NCBI GenBank assembly: GCA_041844835.1
Contig: JBGZBU010000018.1
Coordinates: forward strand, 62,001 to 126,000
Direction: 5' to 3'
DNA from: CAUUCX01 sp041844835
Lineage (GTDB): Bacteria > Bacillota > Clostridia > Peptostreptococcales > Anaerovoracaceae
DNA: 64,000 nucleotides
Part shown: piece by piece, positions 35,627 through 44,875 of the stretch
Layout: the number at the start of each line of letters is the position of its first letter
Position numbering within the stretch: position 1 is the first letter of the stretch
Program-made: the position numbers and the translations under genes
The notes under the pieces: generated by a model
What the model was told of the DNA's origin: nothing
What the model saw: only the letters and a program-made list of their open reading frames with translations
The model's database searches: none

Positions 35627-36535
35627 ATGGAAAATACTTCACTAAAAGGTTTTATGCTTCTGCTTGTTTGTGCGTTTATCTGGGGCTCCGGATTTGTAGC
35701 GCAGAGCATCGGAATGGAGCATATGCAGCCATACGGATTTACGACGGTTCGTATGTTTTTTGCATTTCTTTTTCTCTACCCCTGCTCACTATATCTTGAA
35801 CGCAAACAAACCATATCCGGAATAGTAAAAACGAAAGATATAAAATTGCGCGAACTGAAGGAAACGATCATATGCGGCTGCGCCTGCGGATTCTTTGTTT
35901 TTGTCGGCTCCAATTTACAGCAATTTGCGCTTTTGAGCACCGGTGCCGGCAAGGCGGGCTTCATATCTGCACTCTATATCGTAGTTGTTCCGATTCTCGG
36001 ACTGTGGTTTAAACACAAGGTAAACCTCTTCAATTGGATCGGTGTAATTCTTGCCGTTTTGGGACTTTATTTTTTATGCATCACCGACACATATTCCATC
36101 GCAAAAGCAGATACATATTTGATTATAAGTGCATTTTTCTGGGGAGCGCACATACTTACAGTCGCATATTTCACACACCGGGTTTCCGCAGTGAGGCTAT
36201 GCGCCGCGCAGATGCTCGCCGGCGGATTCATGAGTCTTATTATGACAATAATCAAAGAAGATTTCACCGTTTCGGGAATGGTAGCTGCGATTCCCGCGCT
36301 GATTTATGCAGGCCTCATTTCATCCGGAATTGCTTTTACACTGCAAATATTGGGACAACGCTATTCAAAACCGACTACGGCAGCCATCCTGATGAGTACT
36401 GAAGCTTTCTTTGCGGCGCTGACGGGAGTACTGATTCTCAACGAAACATTCACCCAAAAAGAAATAGTAGGCAGCATAATATTGTTTGCTGCCGTACTGA
36501 TCTCACAAATTCAACCTAAAAACAAGGAGTTGTAA
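35627..36535 (+). CDS. EamA/DMT-superfamily transporter
   Basis: Ten hydrophobic segments in two EamA halves (first half about 1-140 with FIWGSGFVAQS; second about 145-295 with FFWGAHILTVAYF and MSTEAFFAALTGVLIL NE). Members export or import metabolites such as amino acids; the substrate is unknown. GGAAAGG precedes the ATG. It ends four bases before the convergent ileS stop. Confidence 0.88.
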   Translation: MENTSLKGFMLLLVCAFIWGSGFVAQSIGMEHMQPYGFTTVRMFFAFLFLYPCSLYLERKQTISGIVKTKDIKLRELKETIICGCACGFFVFVGSNLQQFALLSTGAGKAGFISALYIVVVPILGLWFKHKVNLFNWIGVILAVLGLYFLCITDTYSIAKADTYLIISAFFWGAHILTVAYFTHRVSAVRLCAAQMLAGGFMSLIMTIIKEDFTVSGMVAAIPALIYAGLISSGIAFTLQILGQRYSKPTTAAILMSTEAFFAALTGVLILNETFTQKEIVGSIILFAAVLISQIQPKNKEL

Positions 36536-36539
36536 AGAA

Positions 36540-39500
36540 TTACACTTTTTCTACGCTTAACCCCGTCTTATGGTCATTAATATCATATTCCTGCAAGTCT
36601 TGCGCACCGACGATTTCAACCGCAAGCGTTTCTTTCATTATGTAATCTTTGTTGCTTTCAATTACGCCCGCAACTTCACTATCGGCGTCTATCAATATCC
36701 TGATGTTGTCCATCATTTCAAAATCGTTCTGCTTTCTGAGCTGCTGCACTTTTGAAATCAATTCCCTCGCGATCCCCTCGGCAACCAGATCCTCATCAAG
36801 TGCGGTATCAAGAATTGCAAACAAGTTGTTTTCCACGGCAACGGCAAATCCCTCTTTCGCATCTATGCGGACATCGACATGTTCTTTCAGAACCTTCATC
36901 TCCTGACCGTTTACACTTAAAAGCGCTTCGCCGTCTCTGTTTAAAAGAGCGCTGAATTCGTGCGGGTCAACATCTGCAAGCGCCGCGGCAAAACCTTTTA
37001 TATCCTTGCCGAAAACCGGCCCGGCAGTTTTGAAATCGGGCTTTAGAGAAAAATTCATATACTTGCTCAATTCATTTGAAAATTTTACGTTTTTTACATT
37101 CAATTCATCAGTAATAAGCGATGTTAAATCTGCAATTTTGCTCTCATATTTCCCATCAATAAGCACTTCTCTGAGCGGCTGACGAACTTTGATTTTTTCT
37201 TTTTCTCTGGCCCCGCGTCCAAGTGCCACGATATCACGAACAAGATCCATGCGTTCGTCGGTATTTACATCCATCAACTCCTCGCGGCACACAGGAAAAT
37301 CTGAGATATGAACGGATTCTTCCCCTGTAAGTTTTACGAACATCTCATCCGATATGAACGGCGCAAACGGAGCTATAAGCTTAGTAATTCCCACCAGCAC
37401 TTCATATGTTGTGGCATATACGCTTTGCTTATCTTGTGTTAGTTCTTCAGTATAAAATCTGCGTCTTGCTCTCCTTATATACCAATTTGAGAAATCTTCA
37501 TTGACAAAATATTGAATTTCTCTGACAGATTTCATATGGTCATAATTGTCCATATCCTCAGTGACCGAACGTATCAGCCTATTGTATTTTGATAAAATCC
37601 ATCTGTCCAATTCCGGTCTTTGCGAATAAGGGATATCAAGAACGGCAGGATTTATGTCATCATTGTTTGTGTAAAGAACAAAGAAATTATATACATTTCT
37701 GAGCGTACCGAAGAATTTGCCGACCACTTCTTTCAGGCCGTCTTCATCAAATTTTGTAGGCGACCAGGCAGGCGAAACGGACAAGAGATACCAACGCATC
37801 GCATCCGCACCGTACCTGTCAAACAACTGGAACGGATCGACCGTATTGCCCTTTGATTTACTCATTTTCTTTCCTTCTTTATCGAGAACCAAATCATTGA
37901 CAAGCACATTTTTATAAGGAGCGCGTCCCTTTATAAAAGTGGATATCGCCATGAGCGAATAAAACCAGCCTCTCGTCTGATCAATTCCTTCGCAGATAAA
38001 ATCGGCCGGGAACAATTTGTCAAAATTTTCCGCATTTTCAAAGGGATAATGATGCTGCGCGAAAGGCATTGCTCCCGAATCGAACCAGCAGTCCATAACT
38101 TCCGAAACCCTGTTCATGGTTCCGCCGCATGCAGCGCATGTAAAATGCAAATCATCCACATACGGTCTGTGTAATTCTATATCTTCAGTAATTGATTCTA
38201 TCGAGCGTTCCACAAGCTCTGCACGAGATCCTACGCACTCAAGAGATCCGCAGTCCGGGCACCTCCATATAGGAATAGGCGTACCCCAGTAGCGGTTTCT
38301 CGAAATCGCCCAATCCTTTACCTCTTCAAGCCAATTTCCAAACCGCTTTTCTCCGACGAAATCTGGAAACCAACTGACCGTATTGTTATTTGCAACAAGC
38401 TCATCTCTGAGTTTCGTCATCTGAATATACCATGACGGCTTTGCATAATATAAAAGAGGTGTGCTGCATCTCCAGCAATGCGGATAATTATGTTCAAGAC
38501 GTTCCTTTTTAAATATCTTATTTTCTTCTGCAAGCCATTTGATGATTTCCACATCAAGCCCCTCTTCCATGACAAAACGACCGATCCACGGCGTTTCGGT
38601 ATAATTTCCGTCTTCATCGACAGGATTTGGAACAGGCAGGTCATAACGTCTTCCGGTCTGATAATCATCTTCGCCGAAAGCAGGTGCGGTATGCACAATA
38701 CCCGTACCGTCGGAAGTGGTGACATAATCCGCGCATGTAACAAAAAATGCTTTCTTATTCACCTCGATAAAAGGCATAAGCTGTTCATATTCCATATATT
38801 CCAAATCCTTGCCCTTCATCTCCTCAAGAATCTCATAGCTCCCCTCTCCGAGGACAGTATCGGCGAGAATCTTTGCAAGATAGTAAATCTCTCCCGTGAA
38901 ATCGCCCGAAATTTTCCTTACTTTGACATAATCAACATCGGGATGCACGGTCAGGGAAACGTTAGACGCTAAAGTCCAAGGGGTGGTAGTCCATGCGAGA
39001 AAATATTCATCCTCATTCTTTTTTTTGAATTTCGCGATAAGTGTCAGAACTTTCACTTCCTTATATCCTTGAGCGACCTCATGAGAAGCAAGTCCCGTCC
39101 CGCAGCGCGGACAATAAGGCAAAATCTTATATCCTTCATAAATCATATCGTTTTTGAAGAATTCCTTTATTATCCACCAGCAACTTTCTATATAGTCGTT
39201 ATCCAGCGTTATATACGGATTATCCATGTCGACCATGTATCCCATTCTATCGCTCATTTCACGCCAGAGACCTTCATACACAAAAACCGACTCCCGACAT
39301 TTTTTGTTAAATTCGGCGATGCCGTATTCCTCTATATCCTGTTTGCAGGATAATTGCAGCTGCTTTTCAACCTCTATTTCCACAGGCAAACCGTGAGTAT
39401 CCCATCCTCCCTTTCGCTTCACCTGATATCCCTGCATGGTTTTATATCTACATACCGAATCCTTGAGCGCTCGCGCCATGACGTGATGTATGCCGGGTCT

Positions 39501-39668
39501 GCCGTTGGCTGTCGGCGGGCCCTCATAAAATACAAACGGTGTATTTCCCTCTCTTACTTCTACCGAACGCTTTAAAAGATTTGTATCTTTCCAATGGTTT
39601 ACCTGCTCATTTTGAACATCCGCAACAGGTTTTGCCGATAAATTTTGAAATCTTTTATTTTGCATCAT
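36540..39668 (-). CDS. ileS: Isoleucyl-tRNA synthetase, eukaryote-like (type 2) form
   Basis: Charges tRNA-Ile. The 1042-residue protein has the HIGH-type signature as YEGPPTANGRPGIHHVMAR (residues about 48-66), a CP1 editing domain, KMSKS as GKKMSKSKGNTVDP near residue 600 and an anticodon-binding C-terminal half. PGIHH in place of the usual HIGH-containing motif, plus the length, fits the type 2 (eukaryote-like) IleS group, some members of which tolerate mupirocin. GGAGG precedes the ATG pair. A T-box leader controls it. Confidence 0.96.
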   Translation of the reverse strand: MMQNKRFQNLSAKPVADVQNEQVNHWKDTNLLKRSVEVREGNTPFVFYEGPPTANGRPGIHHVMARALKDSVCRYKTMQGYQVKRKGGWDTHGLPVEIEVEKQLQLSCKQDIEEYGIAEFNKKCRESVFVYEGLWREMSDRMGYMVDMDNPYITLDNDYIESCWWIIKEFFKNDMIYEGYKILPYCPRCGTGLASHEVAQGYKEVKVLTLIAKFKKKNEDEYFLAWTTTPWTLASNVSLTVHPDVDYVKVRKISGDFTGEIYYLAKILADTVLGEGSYEILEEMKGKDLEYMEYEQLMPFIEVNKKAFFVTCADYVTTSDGTGIVHTAPAFGEDDYQTGRRYDLPVPNPVDEDGNYTETPWIGRFVMEEGLDVEIIKWLAEENKIFKKERLEHNYPHCWRCSTPLLYYAKPSWYIQMTKLRDELVANNNTVSWFPDFVGEKRFGNWLEEVKDWAISRNRYWGTPIPIWRCPDCGSLECVGSRAELVERSIESITEDIELHRPYVDDLHFTCAACGGTMNRVSEVMDCWFDSGAMPFAQHHYPFENAENFDKLFPADFICEGIDQTRGWFYSLMAISTFIKGRAPYKNVLVNDLVLDKEGKKMSKSKGNTVDPFQLFDRYGADAMRWYLLSVSPAWSPTKFDEDGLKEVVGKFFGTLRNVYNFFVLYTNNDDINPAVLDIPYSQRPELDRWILSKYNRLIRSVTEDMDNYDHMKSVREIQYFVNEDFSNWYIRRARRRFYTEELTQDKQSVYATTYEVLVGITKLIAPFAPFISDEMFVKLTGEESVHISDFPVCREELMDVNTDERMDLVRDIVALGRGAREKEKIKVRQPLREVLIDGKYESKIADLTSLITDELNVKNVKFSNELSKYMNFSLKPDFKTAGPVFGKDIKGFAAALADVDPHEFSALLNRDGEALLSVNGQEMKVLKEHVDVRIDAKEGFAVAVENNLFAILDTALDEDLVAEGIARELISKVQQLRKQNDFEMMDNIRILIDADSEVAGVIESNKDYIMKETLAVEIVGAQDLQEYDINDHKTGLSVEKV

Positions 39669-39669
39669 T

Positions 39670-39929
39670 TCCTCCTACATAAAAAAACCTAAGATGCAAT
39701 CACATCTTAGGGACGATTGATAACCGCGGTACCACCCTAATTACGAGGATTTTTCTAAAATCTTCGCCACTCATATGGAACATGACTCCGGAGTGATATT
39801 CACTTATATTTCACCGAAAATCTCTCAGCAAACGATTTTCTCTCTGTAAGGATATTACATATAAGCTACTGGGCTCCTTCAACGCCGTATTAAGTTTTGT
39901 ACTTTATAGCATAGACCAAATCAGCTATG
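39670..39929 (-). promoter_or_regulatory. T-box leader of ileS
   Basis: The leader contains the canonical T-box sequence AGGGTGGTACCGCG (39725-39738, minus strand) and the antiterminator/terminator fold. Terminator stem CCTAAGATG/CATCTTAGG (39688-39711) is followed by seven T. Upstream, GTAATATCCTTACAGAGAG resembles the specifier loop and AGAGA region of stem I, so ATC (isoleucine) is the probable specifier codon. Uncharged tRNA-Ile would bind and allow read-through into ileS. Confidence 0.92.
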
Positions 39930-39935
39930 CTGATT

Positions 39936-39964
39936 ATTGTATCACTTGTATACTCTGTGCGCAA
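39936..39964 (-). promoter_or_regulatory. Promoter of the T-box/ileS transcript
   Basis: TTGCGC (39959-39964), 17 bases, TACAAT (39936-39941), with TG one base before the -10. It gives a transcript start near 39929, just ahead of the stem I region. Confidence 0.65.
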
Positions 39965-40069
39965 GCAATTAATTAATCTTTAATCCGCAGGCTTGAATTT
40001 AACTGCTAAATAAGTGATAATATTAATTAATACAATGTTGTCTCTTTGGAATTGCGGGGAGTGAAAAAT

Positions 40070-40291
40070 ATGCCTTTATTGATTTTAGCGGGGATAGTTT
40101 TTATAGCGCTGGCAGTATACATATATATAAGCAATCATCCCTTTATTTTTGTCGGCAAAGAAAAGAATAAAAAAACGCAAAAGAGTTTTATTGACCCCGA
40201 ATCATTTGAAGACATCAAAAAAAGAGCAAAAGATGCAAAAGTCACCGACTCTCACATCTTTAAGGAAAACAAAGACAACGATACCGTCTGA
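40070..40291 (+). CDS. Small membrane-anchored protein, unknown function
   Basis: A 73-residue protein: one N-terminal membrane segment (LLILAGIVFIALAVYIYI) and a charged cytoplasmic or extracytoplasmic tail (KEKNKKTQK; DIKKRAKDAKV). The ATG at 40070 with GGGGAG eight bases upstream is chosen over a TTG eight codons earlier. No family is recognised. It stands alone between the divergent T-box promoter and the convergent pnp gene. The upstream 39965-40069 region is AT-rich with only weak -10-like sites. Confidence 0.65.
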   Translation: MPLLILAGIVFIALAVYIYISNHPFIFVGKEKNKKTQKSFIDPESFEDIKKRAKDAKVTDSHIFKENKDNDTV

Positions 40292-40302
40292 GGCTAAAAC
40301 CG

Positions 40303-42411
40303 CTATTTAAGAAGTTCTTTTCTTGTAAGGTTTATTCTGTCCTGCTTATCAATCTCATTCACTTTGACCTGCACCGTGTCTCCGACATTCATGACATCTT
40401 CAACTTTTTCAACTCGGAAATTTTCCATATTTGAAATATGCAGCAAGCCTTCTTTGCCCGGAAGGATTTCAATAAATGCTCCATATGGCATTACGCTTTT
40501 TACCAATCCGTCATAAATTTCGCCCACTTCCACGTCACGCGTCAGCAAATTGATTTGACGGAGCGCTTCCTCGGCAGATTCCATATCCACACTGTATATG
40601 TTGATAAGCCCCGGCACATCTTCCGAGATATCAATCTTTACGCCGGTCTCATCAATGATTCTGTTAATCGTCTTTCCGCCGGGACCGATAACCAATCTGG
40701 TCTTCTCAGGATCAATATTGATTGAAATATTTCTGGGAGCATAAGGAGAAAGATCGGCTCTAGGTTCTGAAATTTCTTCCATCATTTTCCCCATTATGAA
40801 CATCCTGCCCTCATGAGCTTGCTTCAGCGCGTCCTCAAGGATCTGACGTGAAAGCCCGTGAACTTTGATATCCATTTGAATTGCAGTTACTCCTATTTCC
40901 GTACCCGCCACTTTAAAATCCATATCTCCGAGGAAATCTTCCATTCCCTGAATATCCGACAATATGGCGATTTTGCTCGATCCGTCCGGCTCTACCCGTT
41001 CAATCAGACCCATAGCTATTCCTGCAACAGGTCTTTTTATAGGAACACCGGCATCCATGAGTGACAAACATGATCCGCAAACCGAAGCCTGCGATGTCGA
41101 GCCGTTTGATGACAACACCTCGGAGACCACCCTGATAGCATACGGGAATTCCTCCTCACTCGGCAGCACTGGAATCAAAGCACGCTCCGCAAGAGCGCCG
41201 TGACCGATCTCTCGTCTGCCCGGGCTCCTCATCGGACGTGCCTCACCGACTGAATAAGGCGGGAAATTATAGTGATGCATATATCGCTTTTCATACTCAT
41301 CACCTATTCCGTCAATAATCTGAGCCTCGCTGACCGGAGCAAGCGTGGTAACCGATAATACCTGAGTCTGCCCCCTTTTGAAAAGTCCGGTTCCGTGAGC
41401 CCTAGGCAAAACGCCGGTCTCACACCATATAGGTCTTATTTCCTGATGCTTCCTGTTGTCAGGTCTTATTTCATCATCCAAAATCAGAGAACGCACCTGT
41501 TCTTTTCTTATGTTGTAAAGCACCGCATCCACATCTTTTCCGTTTTCAGGATAGAGCTCCACGAAATATTCCTTGGTCTCATTATCCACGGCATCCATAT
41601 TTTCCATACGCTCCATCTTGTCATATGTCTGTATTGCCGCTCTCATTTTTTGTTCCGCAAACTCGCGCACCCGCGTATCAATCTCCTGAGGGATCTCTTT
41701 CAGTTCGATTTGCTTTTTAGGCTTACCGACCTCAGCTACGACATCTTCGATGAAAGCGACTATTTTTTTAATCTCTTCATGTCCATACATTATAGCATCA
41801 AGAATCACATCCTCGGGCACCTCTTTTGCACCCGCCTCAACCATCATAATGGCGTCCTTTGTTCCCGATACGACAAGGTGCATATCCGATATCGCCTTTT
41901 GTTCACTTGTAGGATTTAATATAAATTCTCCGTCAATCATTCCGATGAGTACGGATGCCGTAGGACCCTCCCAAGGAATATCGGAAATTGAAAGCGCAAC
42001 GGATGAACCTATCATTCCTGCAATTTCGGGAGCGCAGTCGGGATCAACGGACATTACCGTTGCAACTACCTGTACATCATTGTAAAGCCCTTTCGGAAAG
42101 AGCGGCCTTATCGGTCTGTCTATCAATCTGGAATTCAATATAGCCTGTTCTCCGGGCCTGCCTTCACGCCTTATAAAACCGCCGGGGATTTTCCCTGCGG
42201 CATACATTTTCTCTTCAAAATCCACGCTGAGCGGGAAAAAATCAATATCCGGACGCGGCACCTGCGACATAACCGCCGTAACATTGACTACGGTATCGCC
42301 ATATCTTACCATGACCTGTCCGTTAGCCATCTCACAAACCTTGCCGATTTCAAACTGCAATAGTCTGCCGCCGACCGCCGTTTTAAAAACTCTATAATCG
42401 TCATACCTCAT
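40303..42411 (-). CDS. pnp: Polyribonucleotide nucleotidyltransferase (PNPase)
   Basis: 3'-to-5' phosphorolytic exoribonuclease and RNA-degradosome component. Two RNase PH domains (catalytic block GVLPRAHGTGLFKRGQTQ and SPGRREIGHGALAERAL in the first and second parts), then a KH domain (VIGPGGKTINRIIDETGV) and a C-terminal S1 domain (YGAFIEILPGKEGLLHISN). The ATG at 42411 is the usual start; an in-frame TTG lies three codons upstream, nearer the GGAGG. It follows rpsO, the standard pair. Confidence 0.97.
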   Translation of the reverse strand: MRYDDYRVFKTAVGGRLLQFEIGKVCEMANGQVMVRYGDTVVNVTAVMSQVPRPDIDFFPLSVDFEEKMYAAGKIPGGFIRREGRPGEQAILNSRLIDRPIRPLFPKGLYNDVQVVATVMSVDPDCAPEIAGMIGSSVALSISDIPWEGPTASVLIGMIDGEFILNPTSEQKAISDMHLVVSGTKDAIMMVEAGAKEVPEDVILDAIMYGHEEIKKIVAFIEDVVAEVGKPKKQIELKEIPQEIDTRVREFAEQKMRAAIQTYDKMERMENMDAVDNETKEYFVELYPENGKDVDAVLYNIRKEQVRSLILDDEIRPDNRKHQEIRPIWCETGVLPRAHGTGLFKRGQTQVLSVTTLAPVSEAQIIDGIGDEYEKRYMHHYNFPPYSVGEARPMRSPGRREIGHGALAERALIPVLPSEEEFPYAIRVVSEVLSSNGSTSQASVCGSCLSLMDAGVPIKRPVAGIAMGLIERVEPDGSSKIAILSDIQGMEDFLGDMDFKVAGTEIGVTAIQMDIKVHGLSRQILEDALKQAHEGRMFIMGKMMEEISEPRADLSPYAPRNISINIDPEKTRLVIGPGGKTINRIIDETGVKIDISEDVPGLINIYSVDMESAEEALRQINLLTRDVEVGEIYDGLVKSVMPYGAFIEILPGKEGLLHISNMENFRVEKVEDVMNVGDTVQVKVNEIDKQDRINLTRKELLK

Positions 42412-42460
42412 AATTAACAACTACCTCCTGTTAATTTAAAAAAACCTCAAAATATATATG

Positions 42461-42485
42461 AAAAAGCAGGGATAAAACACCCTGC
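42461..42485 (-). terminator. Terminator-like hairpin between rpsO and pnp
   Basis: Stem GCAGGG/CCCTGC with an 8-base loop and five T on the minus strand. It would reduce read-through from rpsO into pnp or mark a processing site, as in other rpsO-pnp operons. Confidence 0.55.
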
Positions 42486-42502
42486 CAATGTGACAAAACA
42501 GT

Positions 42503-42769
42503 TTACTTTCTGAGCCCCAATTCCGATATAAGTTTCCTATATCTTTCTATGTCCATTTCTTTCAGATAGTTAAGTAAATTCCTTCTCTGACCGACCATTT
42601 TAAGAAGTCCGCGTCTTGAATGATGATCCTTTTTATGAATTTTCAGGTGCTCATTCAAATCGTTGATTCGATATGTCAAAAGCGCTACCTGAACCTCGGG
42701 AGATCCGGTATCTCCTTCCTTGAGTTTAAATTTCTGAATAATCTCTTGTTTTTGTTCCTTTGTAATCAT
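42503..42769 (-). CDS. rpsO: 30S ribosomal protein S15
   Basis: Binds the 16S rRNA three-way junction in the platform. 88 residues, with GDTGSPEVQVALLTYRIN and HLKIHKKDHHSRRGLLKMV signatures. AAAGGAG precedes the ATG. An apparently structured leader and its own promoter lie upstream, downstream of ribF. Confidence 0.98.
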   Translation of the reverse strand: MITKEQKQEIIQKFKLKEGDTGSPEVQVALLTYRINDLNEHLKIHKKDHHSRRGLLKMVGQRRNLLNYLKEMDIERYRKLISELGLRK

Positions 42770-42848
42770 TGTTTTCTCCTTTCAAAATAACCCCCAATAC
42801 CCGGTACCCGCCGGAGAAACGAAGAACTGCGTATTGGTTACAACACAT
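42770..42848 (-). promoter_or_regulatory. Candidate S15 autoregulatory leader of rpsO
   Basis: Between the predicted start point and the rpsO ribosome site, CCAATAC and GTATTGG form an outer stem enclosing CCGG-CGGGTA-CCGG and a U-rich arm. Several bacteria control rpsO through unrelated leader folds bound by S15. The position and fold suggest the same here, but the sequence was not matched to a known class. Confidence 0.45.
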
Positions 42849-42851
42849 GAA

Positions 42852-42880
42852 ATGTTATCACAAAACATCATCAATGTCCA
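42852..42880 (-). promoter_or_regulatory. Promoter of rpsO-pnp
   Basis: TGGACA (42875-42880), 17 bases, TAACAT (42852-42857), with TGA extension. It is located immediately before the ribF 3' end, so rpsO-pnp can be transcribed apart from the rimP-ribF operon. Confidence 0.55.
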
Positions 42881-42885
42881 TAGCA

Positions 42886-43833
42886 TTAACAAATCTTATC
42901 TGCGTTTAAATCCCGCATATGATACTCATATGCTTTTTCAGCATCACTTCCGATCTGGGCGATCAGATCATCACGATTATCAAATTTAATCTCATCTCTG
43001 AGTTTCTTTATGAATTCAACTTTTACAACCTTCCCGTATAGAATTTGATTGAAATTAAATATATGCGTTTCCACATTGCGTTTATAATGTTCACCGATCG
43101 TAGGCCTGACCCCGACATTGCTGACGGCGGGATACCGCACTCCGTCGCAAGTACAAAAAGATACATACACACCGTTTGAAGGAAGCACCATGGATTCATC
43201 CGGGCAAATATTGCATGTCGGAAATCCGAAAGATTTGCCTATTTTGTTTCCTACTTCCACTCTGCCCGTTTGAGAATAGTATCTGCCGAGATATTTTTGA
43301 CATTCGTCCACCCTGCCGTCGATTATAAGTTTTCTTATCAGCGAGCTGCTTACCACATGCCCCTCTATTTTATACGGTTCAAGCACGGTGACGCCGAAAT
43401 CGTTCAACTTGCCCAACTCGTAAAGTGTTTCGGAGGTTCCTTGCGCGCCGAAACCGAAATGATAGTTAAATCCGCAAAAAGCGTAATTCATATTCATCCT
43501 TTTTTTTAAAATTTCAATCACAAAATCCTGCGGAGACAGTTCGAATATGGACTTTCCGAACTCCATATTAAAAAGATAATCCACCCCTAAATTTGCGATA
43601 ATGTCCTGTTTTTCCGCATAAGTAACTATATTTTGCACCCGCTCTCCCGTGACAAACTGCCGCGGATGATTTGAAAACGTGAACAGTGCCGCTCTCAATC
43701 CGTTTTCCCTGGCAAAATTAACCGTCTGCCTGATCAACTCCCTATGCCCAGCATGCACACCGTCAAAATTCCCCAGCGCTATCGCGGTGGCTTGAATCTG
43801 CTTAATATCCTCAAAATCAGTAAAAATCTTCAT
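42886..43833 (-). CDS. ribF: Bifunctional riboflavin kinase/FAD synthetase
   Basis: Makes FMN and FAD from riboflavin. N-terminal nucleotidyltransferase domain (ALGNFDGVHAGHREL; SSSLIRKLI) and C-terminal flavokinase domain (GKSFGFPTCNI; GVRPTIG; ETHIFNF) are complete in 315 residues. Its ATG overlaps the truB stop (ATGA), so the two are coupled, the last gene of the rimP-nusA-infB operon. Confidence 0.96.
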   Translation of the reverse strand: MKIFTDFEDIKQIQATAIALGNFDGVHAGHRELIRQTVNFARENGLRAALFTFSNHPRQFVTGERVQNIVTYAEKQDIIANLGVDYLFNMEFGKSIFELSPQDFVIEILKKRMNMNYAFCGFNYHFGFGAQGTSETLYELGKLNDFGVTVLEPYKIEGHVVSSSLIRKLIIDGRVDECQKYLGRYYSQTGRVEVGNKIGKSFGFPTCNICPDESMVLPSNGVYVSFCTCDGVRYPAVSNVGVRPTIGEHYKRNVETHIFNFNQILYGKVVKVEFIKKLRDEIKFDNRDDLIAQIGSDAEKAYEYHMRDLNADKIC

Positions 43834-44843
43834 CTTTTAAACACCTTATCCGGAATTATAATCCCGGCTGAAACATCTCTTAATCCTATGCCTAAAAACT
43901 CCGCAGCGCCAATATCCTCACGCTTCTGATACACGCGATACATCCGCTTGAAATCTTCGCGTATTGCATCAACCCTGTCCGCGTACCCGGGCTCTGCAAG
44001 AAATTCACAATCTCTCAGAGCCAATTTCCCTCCATTTTTGAAATAACTTCCCCTTAAGATATCTACAGACACGGCGCCTAAATCGGGCAGAGCATCGTCA
44101 ATGGCAATACAGCTACTGAGCAGTTCATCATCACTCATGCTTTGGATATCGGAAAATTTATGAGCATTTTCTATTGAAAAAACTCCGCTTCTGGTCCTGA
44201 CAAGCTCCGCCATACATCCGCCCCAAAATGTCCGGCGCCCTATCTCTTCGCACAGACTTCTCACATATGTCCCCTTTGAGCATGTAACATCAAAAACCAC
44301 AACCATATCATCAATTATGACATCAATCAGTTCCAAATTTCTGATAAATACCTCTCTGGGCGCAACTTCTTTTTCGATCCCCTCACGCGCATATTCGTAA
44401 AGACGCTTCCCGTCTACTCGAACCGCGGAATACATCGGAGGGTATTGAAGGATTTTTCCGCGCAGCCCCGAGATAGCCTCGAGCACTCTGGATTTTACTA
44501 TCTCCGGATTCTTTTTGAAAAAAGGTCTGAGTCCGCTTCTCTCATCGGATTGCACCGATCCCCATATGTCCAGGGTATCCGTGTTCATCCCCAGAAACAT
44601 TGCGCATCTGTACGACTTAAAATCGGCTTCAAAATATTCTGCAGCGCGAGTAGCGGGCCCTATACATATAGGCAGCACGCCTGTAGCCATAGGATCCAAA
44701 GTTCCCGTATGACCAATTTTTTTTATACCGAAAACGGACCGCATTTTCGCAACGCAATCGTGAGATGTCATTTTTACAGGTTTATTAAGATTTACAATTC
44801 CGCCTTGCTCAAGCAGGACTTTCCTTTTTTCTTCACTAAGCAT
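43830..44843 (-). CDS. truB: tRNA pseudouridine-55 synthase
   Basis: Modifies U55 in the T loop of tRNA. The GGIVNLNKPVKMTSHDCVAKM start, KIGHTGTLDPMATGVLPICIG (catalytic Asp) and KGTYVRSLCEEIGR are intact; about 337 residues. The ATG at 44843 lacks a clear ribosome site, and an in-frame TTG lies seven codons upstream. A C-terminal PUA-like segment is present. ribF overlaps by four bases. Confidence 0.95.
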   Translation of the reverse strand: MLSEEKRKVLLEQGGIVNLNKPVKMTSHDCVAKMRSVFGIKKIGHTGTLDPMATGVLPICIGPATRAAEYFEADFKSYRCAMFLGMNTDTLDIWGSVQSDERSGLRPFFKKNPEIVKSRVLEAISGLRGKILQYPPMYSAVRVDGKRLYEYAREGIEKEVAPREVFIRNLELIDVIIDDMVVVFDVTCSKGTYVRSLCEEIGRRTFWGGCMAELVRTRSGVFSIENAHKFSDIQSMSDDELLSSCIAIDDALPDLGAVSVDILRGSYFKNGGKLALRDCEFLAEPGYADRVDAIREDFKRMYRVYQKREDIGAAEFLGIGLRDVSAGIIIPDKVFKR

Positions 44844-44875
44844 GTTTTTATGATTTGCTAACAAGTAAATGATTG

